A DNA stretch of 64,000 bases from Opitutaceae bacterium (GTDB lineage: Bacteria; Verrucomicrobiota; Verrucomicrobiia; Opitutales; Opitutaceae). A program made the position numbers and the translations under genes. Of this stretch, positions 41,923 through 50,861 are shown piece after piece (positions within the stretch are counted from its first letter, which is position 1; every line of letters begins with the position of its first letter). Location of the stretch: the NCBI GenBank assembly GCA_027482185.1, contig JAIXWF010000022.1, forward strand, positions 186,001-250,000. The letters run 5' to 3'. The notes below the pieces were generated by a model. It was not told the origin of the DNA, did not search any database, and was given only the letters and a program-made list of their open reading frames with translations.

Positions 41923-42734
41923 GGCGATAGGGAACGGGTCCGCGCGAAAGCGCCGCCGTCCGCGGGATTTGTCTGCACGGGTCCGGAGATTTCTTCGGCC
42001 GCGGAAAAACGCCCCGCGTGCAGAAACCGGTGTACGAGCGCCGCCGTGGCGGGCCGGAACAGGATGCCGGTGTGCGAATGCGGCAGCACGGCGTGGTCGC
42101 GTTCGCCCGCGAGGTGCGACGAGGCGACCGTGACCATGCCGTCATGCTCCCCGCGGAGAGGCCCGAAACGCAGCGGCCAGAGGGGCGCGGTGCCGGCAAT
42201 GATGCCGAGCTCCGGACCGGTTGCGGGCCAAGGCCCGAGGCGGCGGGGCAGGGCATCCGGCGCCTCGCCGAGGCGGGTCAGATTTGGTCCGAGCAACCAG
42301 CGGAACGGCGCAAGCGGACCGAGCCGGTCGCTGAGTTCGCTGCCGGCGTTGGGCGGCGCGATCATCACGACGCGGCCGAGGTGGGCGGGGGCGCCGTGGC
42401 GCTCCAGCCACACCCGCAGCAGAATGCCGCCCATCGAATGGGTCACGAAATGCACGCGGCCGGTGCGGTCGGGGCCCGCGGTTTCGGCCAGCAGGGCCGG
42501 CAGCCATTCTCCGCCCAAGGTTTCGAGGGATTGGCGATAGGTCGGGTAGCTGCGGTTGACGACGCGGTAGCCCGATTGCCGCAGGGCCGAGGCCAGTTTC
42601 GCCATCGACCAGCGCGTTTGCCCAAGGCCGTGCAGCAGCACCACGGTTTCGGTCGCGGGAGCCGCGGAAACGGGCTGGGCGGAAGTCATGGTTGGCAGGA
42701 GCATAACCATCGCCGCGGCGAAAAGTTTCAACAT
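41919..42734 (-). CDS. Secreted alpha/beta hydrolase (lipase/esterase-like)
   Basis: A 271-residue protein with a signal peptide (MLKLFAAAMVMLLPTMTSA) and an alpha/beta-hydrolase fold. The oxyanion strand is VVLLHGLGQTRWSM, the nucleophile elbow is THSMGG, and the late regions LGIIAGTA and HDGMVTVASS (Asp) and LPHSHTGIL (His) complete the likely triad. Most similar to PGAP1/lecithin acyltransferase-like lipases. It would act outside the cytoplasm on a lipid or ester. It lies 46 bases after the EamA gene on the same strand. Confidence 0.8.
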   Translation of the reverse strand: MLKLFAAAMVMLLPTMTSAQPVSAAPATETVVLLHGLGQTRWSMAKLASALRQSGYRVVNRSYPTYRQSLETLGGEWLPALLAETAGPDRTGRVHFVTHSMGGILLRVWLERHGAPAHLGRVVMIAPPNAGSELSDRLGPLAPFRWLLGPNLTRLGEAPDALPRRLGPWPATGPELGIIAGTAPLWPLRFGPLRGEHDGMVTVASSHLAGERDHAVLPHSHTGILFRPATAALVHRFLHAGRFSAAEEISGPVQTNPADGGAFARTRSLSP

Positions 42735-42780
42735 GGCTGCCGGAATCCGACCGGCGACACCGACCGCGGTGCCGCGAAGT

Positions 42781-43674
42781 TCAGGCCGCGGCTTCGGCGC
42801 GGCGGGCGCGGACGGACGCGACGGCGCGCAGCGTGATCGCCACGAGCACGATCGCGCCGCCGAGGAGCGCGAGGCGCGTCGGCTTTTCGCCCATCGCGAT
42901 CAGCACCCACACGGGATTCAGAATCGGCTCGATCACGGGGATGAGCACGGCCTCGAGGGCGGTGACTTGCCGGATCGCGATGGCGTAGAGCCAATACGAA
43001 ACGCCGAGTTGCACGGTACCGAGCAGCAGCAGCGCGACCCAGCCGCCGGGCGAGAGCGCCGGGGCCGAGATGATCCACGGCAGCCCGATCACGAAGGCGA
43101 GCAGGTTGCCCATGATGATCGATTCGACGGCGGAGGAATCTTTCTGTTTGCGCAGCGCGATCGTCATCGCGGCGAAGCAGAGGCCGCTGACCGCGGCGAG
43201 CGTGTTGCCGAGCAGATTGGTGAGCTCGAGACCGTCGGCGAAGAACAGCGCCATGCCGGCGAGCACGGCCGCAATGGTGGCCCAATCGGCGCGCGTGGCG
43301 CGTTCCCCGAGAAACCAGACGCCGAACAGCGCGATCCACACCGGCGCCGTGTACTGGAGGAGAATGGCGTTGGCCGCGGTCGTGAGCTTGGTCGCGGCGC
43401 AGAAGGTCACCGTGCAACCCGCGTAGGCCAGCGCGCCGAAGACCTGCACCTTGGAAAAATGGAATTTCAGCCCGCGGTTGGTCGCGAGGAGGAAGAGCGC
43501 CGCGATCAGGCCGCGGCCGCCGGCGACGGCGAGCGGGGACCAGGTGACGGCCTTGATCAGCAGGCCGCCGAGGCTCCAGCACAGCGCGGCTCCGATGAGC
43601 AGCAGGACGGCACGGTTGTGGGCGGCGTTCAAAGGTGGACCCGCGAGTTGGCGGGCTCGGGCCGCCGCCGTCAA
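42781..43674 (-). CDS. EamA/DMT family transporter (second)
   Basis: A 297-residue, ten-helix transporter with EamA repeats (LLIGAALCWSLGGLLIKAVTW and NTLAAVSGLCFAAMTIALRKQ). The C-terminal half has TALEAVLIPVIEPILNPVWVLI, the conserved EamA loop. No substrate is indicated. The only suitable start is a TTG that overlaps the helicase stop (TTGA at 43671-43674), implying coupling; this start is less certain than the reading frame. Not closely related to the EamA gene at 39331. Confidence 0.8.
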   Translation of the reverse strand: MTAAARARQLAGPPLNAAHNRAVLLLIGAALCWSLGGLLIKAVTWSPLAVAGGRGLIAALFLLATNRGLKFHFSKVQVFGALAYAGCTVTFCAATKLTTAANAILLQYTAPVWIALFGVWFLGERATRADWATIAAVLAGMALFFADGLELTNLLGNTLAAVSGLCFAAMTIALRKQKDSSAVESIIMGNLLAFVIGLPWIISAPALSPGGWVALLLLGTVQLGVSYWLYAIAIRQVTALEAVLIPVIEPILNPVWVLIAMGEKPTRLALLGGAIVLVAITLRAVASVRARRAEAAA

Positions 43675-45791
43675 CGCTCCGCCGGCACGGTCGCGAGGCG
43701 GCCCGGGGGCAGGGGCCGCGGGTTACGGAGCACGGCATGGTTCACCGGCCGGCGCTGGTCCGCGGTCAGCGGCGGTAGGTCGGGCAACGTATCCGCCCGC
43801 ACGTCGCGCAGCCAGGACCGGGCGAGGGCGCGGAAATTGTCCCAGCGCTCCGCGATGAAGTGGTCGCGTCCGGTCATTGGGGCGCCGTCGCCGCGCAGCG
43901 GGCCGGCCGCGGCCGCCTGCCGCAGGAAACTGCGCCACTCCGTCAGCAGCCGGTCGAGATCGCCGCGGCCCGCGCTCTCGACTTCGTCGAGCACCTCGCG
44001 GCTGCGCGCGCCTTCGGCGACGATGGCGCGGACGGATTCCGCCGCCCCGGAGCCGTAGTTGATCGGCAGGCCCTCGTGCAGCCAGCCGTCCACGGTGAGG
44101 CGCCGGTAGGCGTGCGTGCAGGCGTCGGCGAGCCGGCCGATGCGGCGGGGATTGGTGCCGGTGAAACGGTCGGCGGCGAAGAGGTTGGCGGCGTCGAAGA
44201 CGAGGTCGTCCAGCGGGTAGCGCCGGTCCTCGAGGGCGGCGGAGAGGGCGAGCCCCTCGGGTCCGAGGAAACAGGATACGATCTCGCCGCGCACGGTGAG
44301 GCGAAGGCTCCGGTCGAGCACGCCGGTGCGTTGCCATTGCCACAGCAGCGTGGGCGTCGGCGGGAGCGCGAGGCATTCGGCGCGGAGCGCGCATTCGGCG
44401 CAGCCGGCGAAGGGATTGCGTTCGCGGCGCACGAGCCGGGCGCGGCCGGTGAGGGTGCGTTCGCCGCAGGGCAGCGTCGCCGGGTCGGGCGCGCCGACGT
44501 CGGTGCCGAGGAAAATGCGTTCCTCGCTGAAGAACCGCGTCGCTTCCGTGGTGGCGAGTTCGGCGGCGTCGCGGCCGGCGCGCAATTGGCGCAGGAAGAA
44601 CGCCCATGGCAGCGGCGCCGCGCGCTTGAGCCGCAGCGGTTCGGCGCGGCGCATGCGCGGGGTGCCGGCGCTGACGAGGACGTAGCCGCAGTCGTCGAGC
44701 CCGCGGCGGCCGGCGCGGCCGATCATCTGCAGCAGGTCGTGCGGCGCGATTTCGCGGTCGAGGTGGTCGTGCCGGAAACTGCCGGCCGTGATGAGCACGG
44801 AGCGCAGGGAAAAATTGATGCCGGCGCTGAGCCCGAGCGTGGCGACGACGGCGCGGAGCTGGCCGGCTTTCGCGAGCGGCTCGATCACGCCGGCGCGCTG
44901 GGCGTAGCTCAGGCCGCTGTGGTGGTAGGCGACGCGGCGGGCGAGGAGTTTCGCGAGCTGCGGGCCGCAGAGCTGTTCCTGCTCCGGGGTAAGCGTGAGC
45001 GGTTCCGCCAGCGGCAATTCGCGCGCGAACTGCCGCGCCAACCGTTCCGCATCGGCGCGGTGCGGGGCAAACACGAGCACGGGCCCGAGGCCCTCGCGCA
45101 GCGCCCCGGCGACGCGTTTCGACCAGAAGCCCTCGATGCAGCGCGGCAGGCCGTGGATCAGGTCGTCGACGTCGATTTCCTCGAGCTGCACCGGCCGCTC
45201 GCGGTGCTGGATCACTTCGGCGTGCCGGCCGAGGCGGTGCAGCCAGGCGGCGACGTCCTGCGGGTTCGCGACGGCGCCGGAGAGGAGCAGCAGCTGCAGC
45301 GTCCGCGGCGCGCAAAGCAGCACGCCCTCGTAGTGGTTGCCGCGGTGGTTGTCGGCGAGCCAGTGGTACTCGTCGACGACGAGGAGCTGGAACGGCGCGC
45401 CGTCCGCGTGGCGCGGGTCGCGCGGGCCGGCCGCGGTATCGTCCGCGGTCGCGGCGGCCACGACGAGACTCTGCACGGCTTCGAGGGTGGCGACGACGAT
45501 CGGGGCGCGGGGATTGACGCAGAGGTCGCCGGTGATGATGCCGACGTCCCAGTCGCGCGCGCGCCATTCGGCGAACTTGTCGTTGGCCAGCGCGCGCGTC
45601 GGCACGGTGAAGAGGGCGCGTTTCGCGAAGTTCGACTGCTCGGCCCAGCGTTCGAAAACGTAGGTCTTGCCGGCGCCGGTCGGGGCGTCGACGACGACAT
45701 CATGCCCCGCCCGCAGCGCGGCCAGCGCCTGCGCCTGCCAGCGGTCGGGCAGCATGAGTTTCTGCAGACCGGCGAACGCGTCGGAGAGCAT
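43671..45791 (-). CDS. Ski2-like DExH-box helicase
   Basis: A 706-residue superfamily 2 helicase. Motifs: Q/I APTGAGKTYVFERW, Ia FTVPTRALANDKFAEWR, II DEYHWL, III LSGAVANP, IV LVFAPHRADAERLARQF, V VVATLGLSAGINFSLR and VI QMIGRAGRRGLD. It then has a C-terminal ~300-residue region with clustered cysteines (CGERT, then CAECALRAEC), which could bind zinc or an Fe-S cluster. Ski2/HelY-type enzymes unwind RNA or DNA; the substrate here is unknown. The ATG at 45791 begins LSDAFAGLQKLMLPDRWQ. It lies 127 bases from the LysR gene, same strand. Confidence 0.85.
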   Translation of the reverse strand: MLSDAFAGLQKLMLPDRWQAQALAALRAGHDVVVDAPTGAGKTYVFERWAEQSNFAKRALFTVPTRALANDKFAEWRARDWDVGIITGDLCVNPRAPIVVATLEAVQSLVVAAATADDTAAGPRDPRHADGAPFQLLVVDEYHWLADNHRGNHYEGVLLCAPRTLQLLLLSGAVANPQDVAAWLHRLGRHAEVIQHRERPVQLEEIDVDDLIHGLPRCIEGFWSKRVAGALREGLGPVLVFAPHRADAERLARQFARELPLAEPLTLTPEQEQLCGPQLAKLLARRVAYHHSGLSYAQRAGVIEPLAKAGQLRAVVATLGLSAGINFSLRSVLITAGSFRHDHLDREIAPHDLLQMIGRAGRRGLDDCGYVLVSAGTPRMRRAEPLRLKRAAPLPWAFFLRQLRAGRDAAELATTEATRFFSEERIFLGTDVGAPDPATLPCGERTLTGRARLVRRERNPFAGCAECALRAECLALPPTPTLLWQWQRTGVLDRSLRLTVRGEIVSCFLGPEGLALSAALEDRRYPLDDLVFDAANLFAADRFTGTNPRRIGRLADACTHAYRRLTVDGWLHEGLPINYGSGAAESVRAIVAEGARSREVLDEVESAGRGDLDRLLTEWRSFLRQAAAAGPLRGDGAPMTGRDHFIAERWDNFRALARSWLRDVRADTLPDLPPLTADQRRPVNHAVLRNPRPLPPGRLATVPAER

Positions 45792-45879
45792 GCGCGCACC
45801 GTGGAACGCCCGCCGCGCTTGGTCAAATGCCGGCCCCGGTTGCCTGCGCCGGAATTCCCGGCGGAGAGCCGGTCTCCCA

Positions 45880-45905
45880 ACGTTCAGCCCTCGGCTCTCA
45901 ACCGA
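45880..45905. repeat. Dispersed repeat, type A, inverted copy
   Basis: CAACGTTCAGCCCTCGGCTCTCAAC-like units occur in the gap between the helicase and the LysR gene, the reverse-orientation form of the GTTGAGAG family. Confidence 0.5.
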
Positions 45906-45918
45906 CCCCACGCCCCGC

Positions 45919-46809
45919 TCAGACCGAGGTTCGCTGCGGGAGGGTTTCCAGAATGGCGCGCACGGGTGCGGAGACCTTGCCGCGCTGCCATGCCAGCCAC
46001 AGGTCCCAGGTCGCGCCGGATTCGCGCAGGGGGCGGAAGACCACGCCCGGGACGGCGGTCTTGCGGGTGTACTCCGGCAAAAGCGCGACCGCGCCCTCGG
46101 TGACGATGGTCGCGAGCGCGTGCGTGAGGCTGTCGGCGTCGAGGACGAGGTGCGGCCGGAAGCCCGCGCGGCGGCATAGTTTCGTCAGCCAGGCGTTGTG
46201 GCCGGGCATGTCGCGCTCGTTGGCGCCGACGAAGAGCGCGCCGCGCAGGTCGGCGAGTTTCAGCGCGGGCCGCGCGGCGAGGGGATGGTTTTCCGAGAGC
46301 GCGACGTAGCCGGCGAAGGTCGCGAGTTTGCGCAGGTAGAATTCGCGCCCGAGGAAGGCGCCGGCGCTGTCGATCATGGCGAGGTCGATCTCGCCGCGCC
46401 GCAGCGCCCCGATCTGCTCCCCGGGCGAGAGGTCGAGCAGCTGGACTTTCACCTCCGGGTGGGTCCGGCGCAGAGCGGCGAGGGCGGGGTGCAGGTATTC
46501 GGCCGCAGCCGACATCAGGTAGCCGACCCGCAGCCGCGCGCTCTGGCCGCGGGCGGTCTTGCGTACGTGCTCGAGGGCGCCGTCGAACGCGCCCAGCACC
46601 GGCTTCATCCCGGCGGCAAGCGCGTGGCCCGTCGCCGTCAGGGCGACGCCGCCCGGGCTGCGCTCGAACAGGCTGCCGCCCACGGCCTGCTCCAGCGTGC
46701 GCAGCTGCCGCGTCAGCGTCGACTGCGAGACGTGCAGGCGGGCGGCGGCCTGGTTGAGGCTGCCGTGTTCGGCCATGGCGAAGAAGGAACGGAGCAGGTC
46801 GACGTTCAT
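45919..46809 (-). CDS. LysR family transcriptional regulator
   Basis: 296 residues. N-terminal winged helix-turn-helix: LLRSFFAMAEHGSLNQAAARLHVSQSTLTRQLRTLEQAVGGSLFERS, residues ~4-55, followed by a LysR effector-binding domain (two alpha/beta lobes, from LRVGYLMSAAAEYLHPAL to the C-terminus). The start was set at the ATG of MNVDLLRS. It is divergent from the membrane/YceI/VOC/WrbA genes, with a LysR-box-like palindrome 14-28 bases from its start. It likely activates that set and represses itself, in response to an unknown small molecule. Confidence 0.9.
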   Translation of the reverse strand: MNVDLLRSFFAMAEHGSLNQAAARLHVSQSTLTRQLRTLEQAVGGSLFERSPGGVALTATGHALAAGMKPVLGAFDGALEHVRKTARGQSARLRVGYLMSAAAEYLHPALAALRRTHPEVKVQLLDLSPGEQIGALRRGEIDLAMIDSAGAFLGREFYLRKLATFAGYVALSENHPLAARPALKLADLRGALFVGANERDMPGHNAWLTKLCRRAGFRPHLVLDADSLTHALATIVTEGAVALLPEYTRKTAVPGVVFRPLRESGATWDLWLAWQRGKVSAPVRAILETLPQRTSV

Positions 46810-46822
46810 CGCCGGCAGGGTT

Positions 46823-46837
46823 ATGCGCAAAACGCAT
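46823..46837. promoter_or_regulatory. LysR-box operator
   Basis: ATGCG-CAAAA-CGCAT is an interrupted palindrome containing T-N11-A (T at 46824, A at 46836), the LysR-box rule. It sits between the LysR gene start and the plus-strand gene at 46895. Confidence 0.6.
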
Positions 46838-46894
46838 GACGGCAAGCCGGTCCGCGCAGTGGCCGGGAAAGCGGACCGATGCTACTGTCGGCCC

Positions 46895-47191
46895 ATGCAA
46901 AACCGCTCCCGCCTCAACCTCGCCCTCCGCGGCACCGCCGCCGCCGTGCTGCTGGCCGGCCTTGGCACCTGGGTCGCGACCGGCGCCCACCGCGGCTGGA
47001 CCCAGACCAGCGCCGTCACGATGCAGAAGGACGAGATCACCGGCATCGACTACCCGGTCCGCCGCGACGCCTTCGTCGCCGGCGTCGAGATCCCGCTCGC
47101 TGCCGCCGGCTTGGCCGCGGTGTTGGCCGGCGTTTCATTGATCTCCCGGCGCCGGTCCGCCGCCGGTCTGACGCCCGCGCCGCAGAACTGA
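46895..47191 (+). CDS. Small two-helix membrane protein
   Basis: A 98-residue protein with two hydrophobic segments (~12-30, ~64-85), a periplasmic loop between and an Arg-rich end (ISRRRSAAG). It is the first gene of the LysR-facing set, 67 bases before the YceI gene. It resembles small DUF proteins found beside YceI/quinone-stress genes but is not assigned to a family. The ATG of MQNRSRLN follows the LysR box by 58 bases. Confidence 0.6.
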   Translation: MQNRSRLNLALRGTAAAVLLAGLGTWVATGAHRGWTQTSAVTMQKDEITGIDYPVRRDAFVAGVEIPLAAAGLAAVLAGVSLISRRRSAAGLTPAPQN

Positions 47192-47210
47192 GCCCGGCCC
47201 ATTTTTTCCG

Positions 47211-47245
47211 GCACCCAAAACCCAAAGCCCAGAACCCAAAACCGT
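47211..47245. repeat. Dispersed repeat, type C (CCCAAAACCCAGAACCC units)
   Basis: ACCCAAAACCCAAAGCCCAGAACCC fills the gap upstream of yceI. The same units, read on the minus strand, encode QNPEPKTQNSK inside the DUF1365 gene at 8804-8874. Confidence 0.65.
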
Positions 47246-47258
47246 TTCCGCTTTTCCC

Positions 47259-47894
47259 ATGAATACCACCACCCTCCGTTCCTCCCTCCGCCTTGCCTTC
47301 GCGTTCTCCGCCGCCGCGGCCGCCGCCGTTGCCGCGCCGCTGTCCTTCGACTTCAAGGACCCGAAGGGCGTCAACAACGTCCAGTTCAAGCTCGACGCTC
47401 CCCTGGAGTCGATCACCGGCACGGCCACCGGTATCTCCGGCAAGATCTCGTTCGACCCGGCCAAGCCCGGCGCGACCACCGGCACCATCGTGCTCGACGC
47501 GAAGTCGCTGACCGTCGGCAACCCGATGATGGGCGACCACCTCCGCAGCGACCAGTGGCTCGACGTCGCCAAGCATCCGACGATCACGTTCGAGGCCGTT
47601 TCCCTTGCCAACGTGCGCACCCAGGGCACGGCCACCACGGCCGAGGTCACCGGCAAGCTCACCGTCAAGGGCATCACCAAGGAAGTGAAGGTTCCCGTTT
47701 CGCTCACCTACCTCGCCGACAAGCTCGGCGCCCGCGTCAACGATCCCAAGGTCAAGGGCGACCTCCTCGTACTCCGCGCCAACTTCGAGATCAACCGCAG
47801 CGACTTCGGCATCAAGCCCGGCCAGATGACCGACAAGGTCTCCGAAGCGATCCAGCTCTCGCTGAGCATCGCCGGCGCCGCGCCGCGCGCCTGA
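47259..47894 (+). CDS. YceI family periplasmic protein
   Basis: A 211-residue protein: signal peptide (to ~AAAAVAAP) then a lipocalin-like YceI domain with FDFKDPKGVNNVQFKL, GKISFDPAKPGATTGTIVLDAKSLTV, MMGDHLRSDQWLDVAKHPTITFEA, GKLTVKGITKEVKVPVSL and INRSDFGIKPGQM. The domain binds polyprenyl or quinone-like lipids in the periplasm. Fits a set controlled by the LysR gene with the downstream VOC protein and WrbA, suggesting quinone handling. Confidence 0.9.
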   Translation: MNTTTLRSSLRLAFAFSAAAAAAVAAPLSFDFKDPKGVNNVQFKLDAPLESITGTATGISGKISFDPAKPGATTGTIVLDAKSLTVGNPMMGDHLRSDQWLDVAKHPTITFEAVSLANVRTQGTATTAEVTGKLTVKGITKEVKVPVSLTYLADKLGARVNDPKVKGDLLVLRANFEINRSDFGIKPGQMTDKVSEAIQLSLSIAGAAPRA

Positions 47895-48013
47895 TCGGTT
47901 CCTGCGCCGGCGGCGGGCCTTCCGGCCGCCGGCTTGTTTTCTCCCCGCTTCGGCCGGCCCCGCGCCGGCCCGATCGGTACTCCGTGTCAAAAACGTCCGT
48001 TCCCCTTCCCGTC

Positions 48014-48970
48014 ATGAACGCCTCTCTTTCCGGCCTCCACCACGTCACGGCCATCGCCAGCGACCCGCAGGCGAACCACGATTTCTACACCGGGCTGCTC
48101 GGTCTGCGCCTCGTGAAGAAGACGGTCAACTTCGACGACCCGTCCGCGTACCACCTGTACTACGGCGACGGTTCCGGTTCCCCCGGCACGATCCTGACGT
48201 TCTTCTACTGGCCCGGCCAGGCGGCCCGCGGCCGCGTCGGCGCCGGCCAGATGACGGCGATTTCGTTTTCGGTCGCGCCCGCCGCGCTCGATTATTGGGC
48301 CGACCGCCTGGCCGCCCGCGGAATCGCCGCGGAACGACGCACGCGTTTCGGCGAGGTGGTGATCGCGTTTGCGGACTCGGACGGCATCCCGGTCGAACTC
48401 GTGGCCGACGCCGCCGACCGCCGGGCCGGCTGGGCCCAGGCGGGCATCCCGGCCGAGTACGCGATCCGGGGCCTCCACACCGCGCAACTCACCGTGCGTG
48501 CCGCGGCGACTACCGAAGAACTGTTGGTCCGCGAGATGGATTTCCGCCTTGTGCGCCGCGAGGGCAACCGCGCCCGGTTCGAAGCCGGGCCCGGCGGTTC
48601 CGGCCGCTATGTCGACGTCATCGCCGACGCCGCCGCCCGGCCCGGCGCCGGCGGCTCCGGCACGGTCCACCATGTCGCGTTTCGCGTGGCCGACGACGCG
48701 GGGGAACTCGCGCTGCATTCGCGCCTCGCGCTCGCCGGTTACCACGTCTCGGGCGTACGCGACCGGAATTACTTCCGCTCGATCTACTACCGCGAACGCA
48801 ACGGCATCCTCTTCGAAATCGCGACCGATGTCCCCGGTTTTGCCGTCGACGAACCCGCCGCCGAACTCGGCACCGCGCTCAAACTGCCCGCGCAGTTCGA
48901 GCCGCACCGCGCCGAGATCGAAGCCGCTTTGCCCGAAATCCATCCGGCCGGGCAGGGCGTTGGCGGTTGA
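48014..48970 (+). CDS. Two-module VOC protein, ring-cleaving dioxygenase family
   Basis: A 318-residue protein with two VOC repeats: LHHVTAIASDPQANHDFYTGLLGLRLVKKTVNFDD and, after the middle, GLHTAQLTVRAAATTEELLVREMDFRLV and HHVAFRVADDAGELALHSRL, ending in the metal-binding RERNGILFEIATDVPGF. His and Glu ligands for Fe/Mn are present. Homologues (MhqA/MhqO type) act in hydroquinone and catechol resistance. It fits with YceI and WrbA nearby. The start ATG follows TTCCCGTC; the leader has no strong Shine-Dalgarno site. Confidence 0.85.
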   Translation: MNASLSGLHHVTAIASDPQANHDFYTGLLGLRLVKKTVNFDDPSAYHLYYGDGSGSPGTILTFFYWPGQAARGRVGAGQMTAISFSVAPAALDYWADRLAARGIAAERRTRFGEVVIAFADSDGIPVELVADAADRRAGWAQAGIPAEYAIRGLHTAQLTVRAAATTEELLVREMDFRLVRREGNRARFEAGPGGSGRYVDVIADAAARPGAGGSGTVHHVAFRVADDAGELALHSRLALAGYHVSGVRDRNYFRSIYYRERNGILFEIATDVPGFAVDEPAAELGTALKLPAQFEPHRAEIEAALPEIHPAGQGVGG

Positions 48971-49122
48971 GCGTTGGCGGGGAGATCCGCCGGCCTTCAC
49001 GAGAAGGAGCGGAACCCTCGGTCCCGCCGCCCAATCCCCACCCGCGCGCCTCGGCCGCTTCGTTTCTCCGAATTCCTCCCGTTCCCATTTTCCTCCCGTC
49101 CCATAATCGTCCCCTCCGCTCC

Positions 49123-49743
49123 ATGAATACCCGCGTCAAAGTCATTTTCTACAGTCTCTACGGCCATGTCTGGCAGCTCGCCGAGGCCATCGCCGCCGGC
49201 GCCCGTGAAGTCCCGGGCACCGAGGTCGAAGTTCTCCAGGTGGCCGAGACGCTGCCCGCCGACGTCCTCGCCAAAATGGGCGCGACCGAGGCGAAAAAAG
49301 CCTTCGCGCACATCCCGCTCGCGGATCCGCGCACGCTCGCCGACGCGGACGCCCTCCTCTTCGGAACCGGGACGCGTTTCGGCAGCGCCTCCGCCCAGCT
49401 GCAGGCATTCTTCGACAACACCGGCGGCCTGTGGGCCAAGGGCGCGCTCGTCGGCAAAGTCGGCGGCGTGTTCACGTCGACGGCGACACAGCACGGCGGC
49501 CAGGAAACGACGTTGATCGGCATGCAGACCTTTCTGTTTCACCACGGCATGGTCGTGGCCGGCGTACCCTACGCGGCGCCGGAGCTGAGCAACGTCGCGG
49601 AGCTGAGCGGCGGCACGCCCTACGGCGCGACCACGATCACCGGTCCCACCGGCGCCCGCCTGCCCAGCGCCAACGAACTCGCGATCGCGCGCTTCCAGGG
49701 CCGGCACACCGCGCAGCTCGCGGCCAAGTTGAAGGCGAAGTGA
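49123..49743 (+). CDS. wrbA: NAD(P)H:quinone oxidoreductase, WrbA type
   Basis: A 206-residue flavodoxin-like FMN enzyme: FYSLYGHVWQLAEAIAAGA (phosphate-binding loop), LLFGTGTRFGSASAQLQAFFD, TSTATQHGGQETTL and GGTPYGATTITGPTG. WrbA reduces quinones by two electrons, preventing semiquinone radicals. It is the last member of the LysR-facing set; the gap of 152 bases to the previous gene may hold another promoter. Confidence 0.9.
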   Translation: MNTRVKVIFYSLYGHVWQLAEAIAAGAREVPGTEVEVLQVAETLPADVLAKMGATEAKKAFAHIPLADPRTLADADALLFGTGTRFGSASAQLQAFFDNTGGLWAKGALVGKVGGVFTSTATQHGGQETTLIGMQTFLFHHGMVVAGVPYAAPELSNVAELSGGTPYGATTITGPTGARLPSANELAIARFQGRHTAQLAAKLKAK

Positions 49744-49826
49744 GCGGCCGGCGCGGCGCGGTTTCGAAACCGCCGGCGGTTGCGTAATGGCGGGCGGCGG
49801 CGAATGGCGTTACCTTCGCCGCCTCC

Positions 49827-50789
49827 ATGCATCCCGACGAACAACGCGCCACCTTCGCCCTCCTGCTCCACGCCGCGCTCGCCGACGGCCTCAAATCCGA
49901 CGCCGAGCGCGCCGCCCTGCGTAGGATCACGGAAGGATTCTCCGGGGCCGACGGCTCGGGCTTCAATCCGTGGACCGTCTATCAGGAAGTCCTCGGCGGC
50001 CGCCTGCCCGTCGCGACGGCCGTCGTGGCGCTGAAGACTCCGGAGGCAAAGATGCTCGCCTACGAGATGGCGCTCGGGGTGTGCGACACCGACGGTCCGC
50101 CCAACGCGGCCGAACAACGCTTCCTTGCCGATCTGCGCACGGCGCTGGCGTTGCCCGGCAGCACGATGGCGGTCGAGCAGGCGGCGGATCAGATTGCCGC
50201 GGGCCCGGTCCCGCCGGTGCTGCCGGCGGAAACGAAGGCGCCGTCCGTCGCGGCCGTGAACACCGCGGCCCTCGAGAAATCGGTGCTCAACCATGCGATC
50301 CTCAACGGCGCGCTCGAATTGCTGCCGCAGAACCTCGCGACCATGGCGATCGTGCCGCTGCAGATGAAGATGGTCTACGGCGTCGGCAAGGCGCACGGCT
50401 ACACCCTCGACCGCGGCCACATCCGCGACTTTCTCGCGACCGCGGGCGCGGGACTCGCCGCCCAGGCCGTCGAGGGCTACGCGCGCAAGTTGCTCGGCGG
50501 ACTCGTCCGCGGCGCGCTCGGCGGCGGCATGATGGGCGGGCTCGGCCGCATGGCGGCGAGCGCCGCGACCGGAGCGGCCGTGACCTTTGCGGCCACGTAC
50601 GCTCTCGGGCATTTGGCGATCCGCTACTACGGCGGCGGCCGGCGGATGGAAACCGCGGTGCTCAAGGACACCTACGCGAAGCTCCTCGGCGACGGCCGCG
50701 CCGCATTCGGCCTGCATCGCGGGGAAATCGAACGGCGCGCCGCGACGCTGTCGCCGAGCGATGTGATCAATTTGGTCCGCGCGCCGTGA
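49827..50789 (+). CDS. TerB-like/DUF697-like membrane-associated protein
   Basis: A 320-residue protein. N-terminal ~110 residues form a TerB-like helical domain (FALLLHAALADGLKSDAERAALRRITEGF, and DTDGPPNAAEQRFLADLRTAL). A linker follows, and then a C-terminal region with Gly-rich hydrophobic segments (GLAAQAVEGYARKLLGGLVRGALGGGMMGGLGRMA) like DUF697/YcjF proteins. TerB domains occur in tellurite- and stress-related membrane complexes. Exact function unknown. The ATG at 49827 is 83 bases after wrbA; it might be in the same transcript. Confidence 0.65.
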   Translation: MHPDEQRATFALLLHAALADGLKSDAERAALRRITEGFSGADGSGFNPWTVYQEVLGGRLPVATAVVALKTPEAKMLAYEMALGVCDTDGPPNAAEQRFLADLRTALALPGSTMAVEQAADQIAAGPVPPVLPAETKAPSVAAVNTAALEKSVLNHAILNGALELLPQNLATMAIVPLQMKMVYGVGKAHGYTLDRGHIRDFLATAGAGLAAQAVEGYARKLLGGLVRGALGGGMMGGLGRMAASAATGAAVTFAATYALGHLAIRYYGGGRRMETAVLKDTYAKLLGDGRAAFGLHRGEIERRAATLSPSDVINLVRAP

Positions 50790-50800
50790 GCGCTGACGCG

Positions 50801-50840
50801 CGGTTGAAAGTTGAAAGGTGCAAGTTGAAGGAACGATCCG
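50801..50840. repeat. Dispersed repeat, type A with CGATCCGCC flank
   Basis: GGTTGAAAGTTGAAAGGTGCAAG is followed by ACGATCCGCCG, the same flank as the copies at 10786 and 10920. It lies in the spacer between convergent genes. Confidence 0.6.
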
Positions 50841-50861
50841 CCGCACTTCGGGCGCGGCGGG

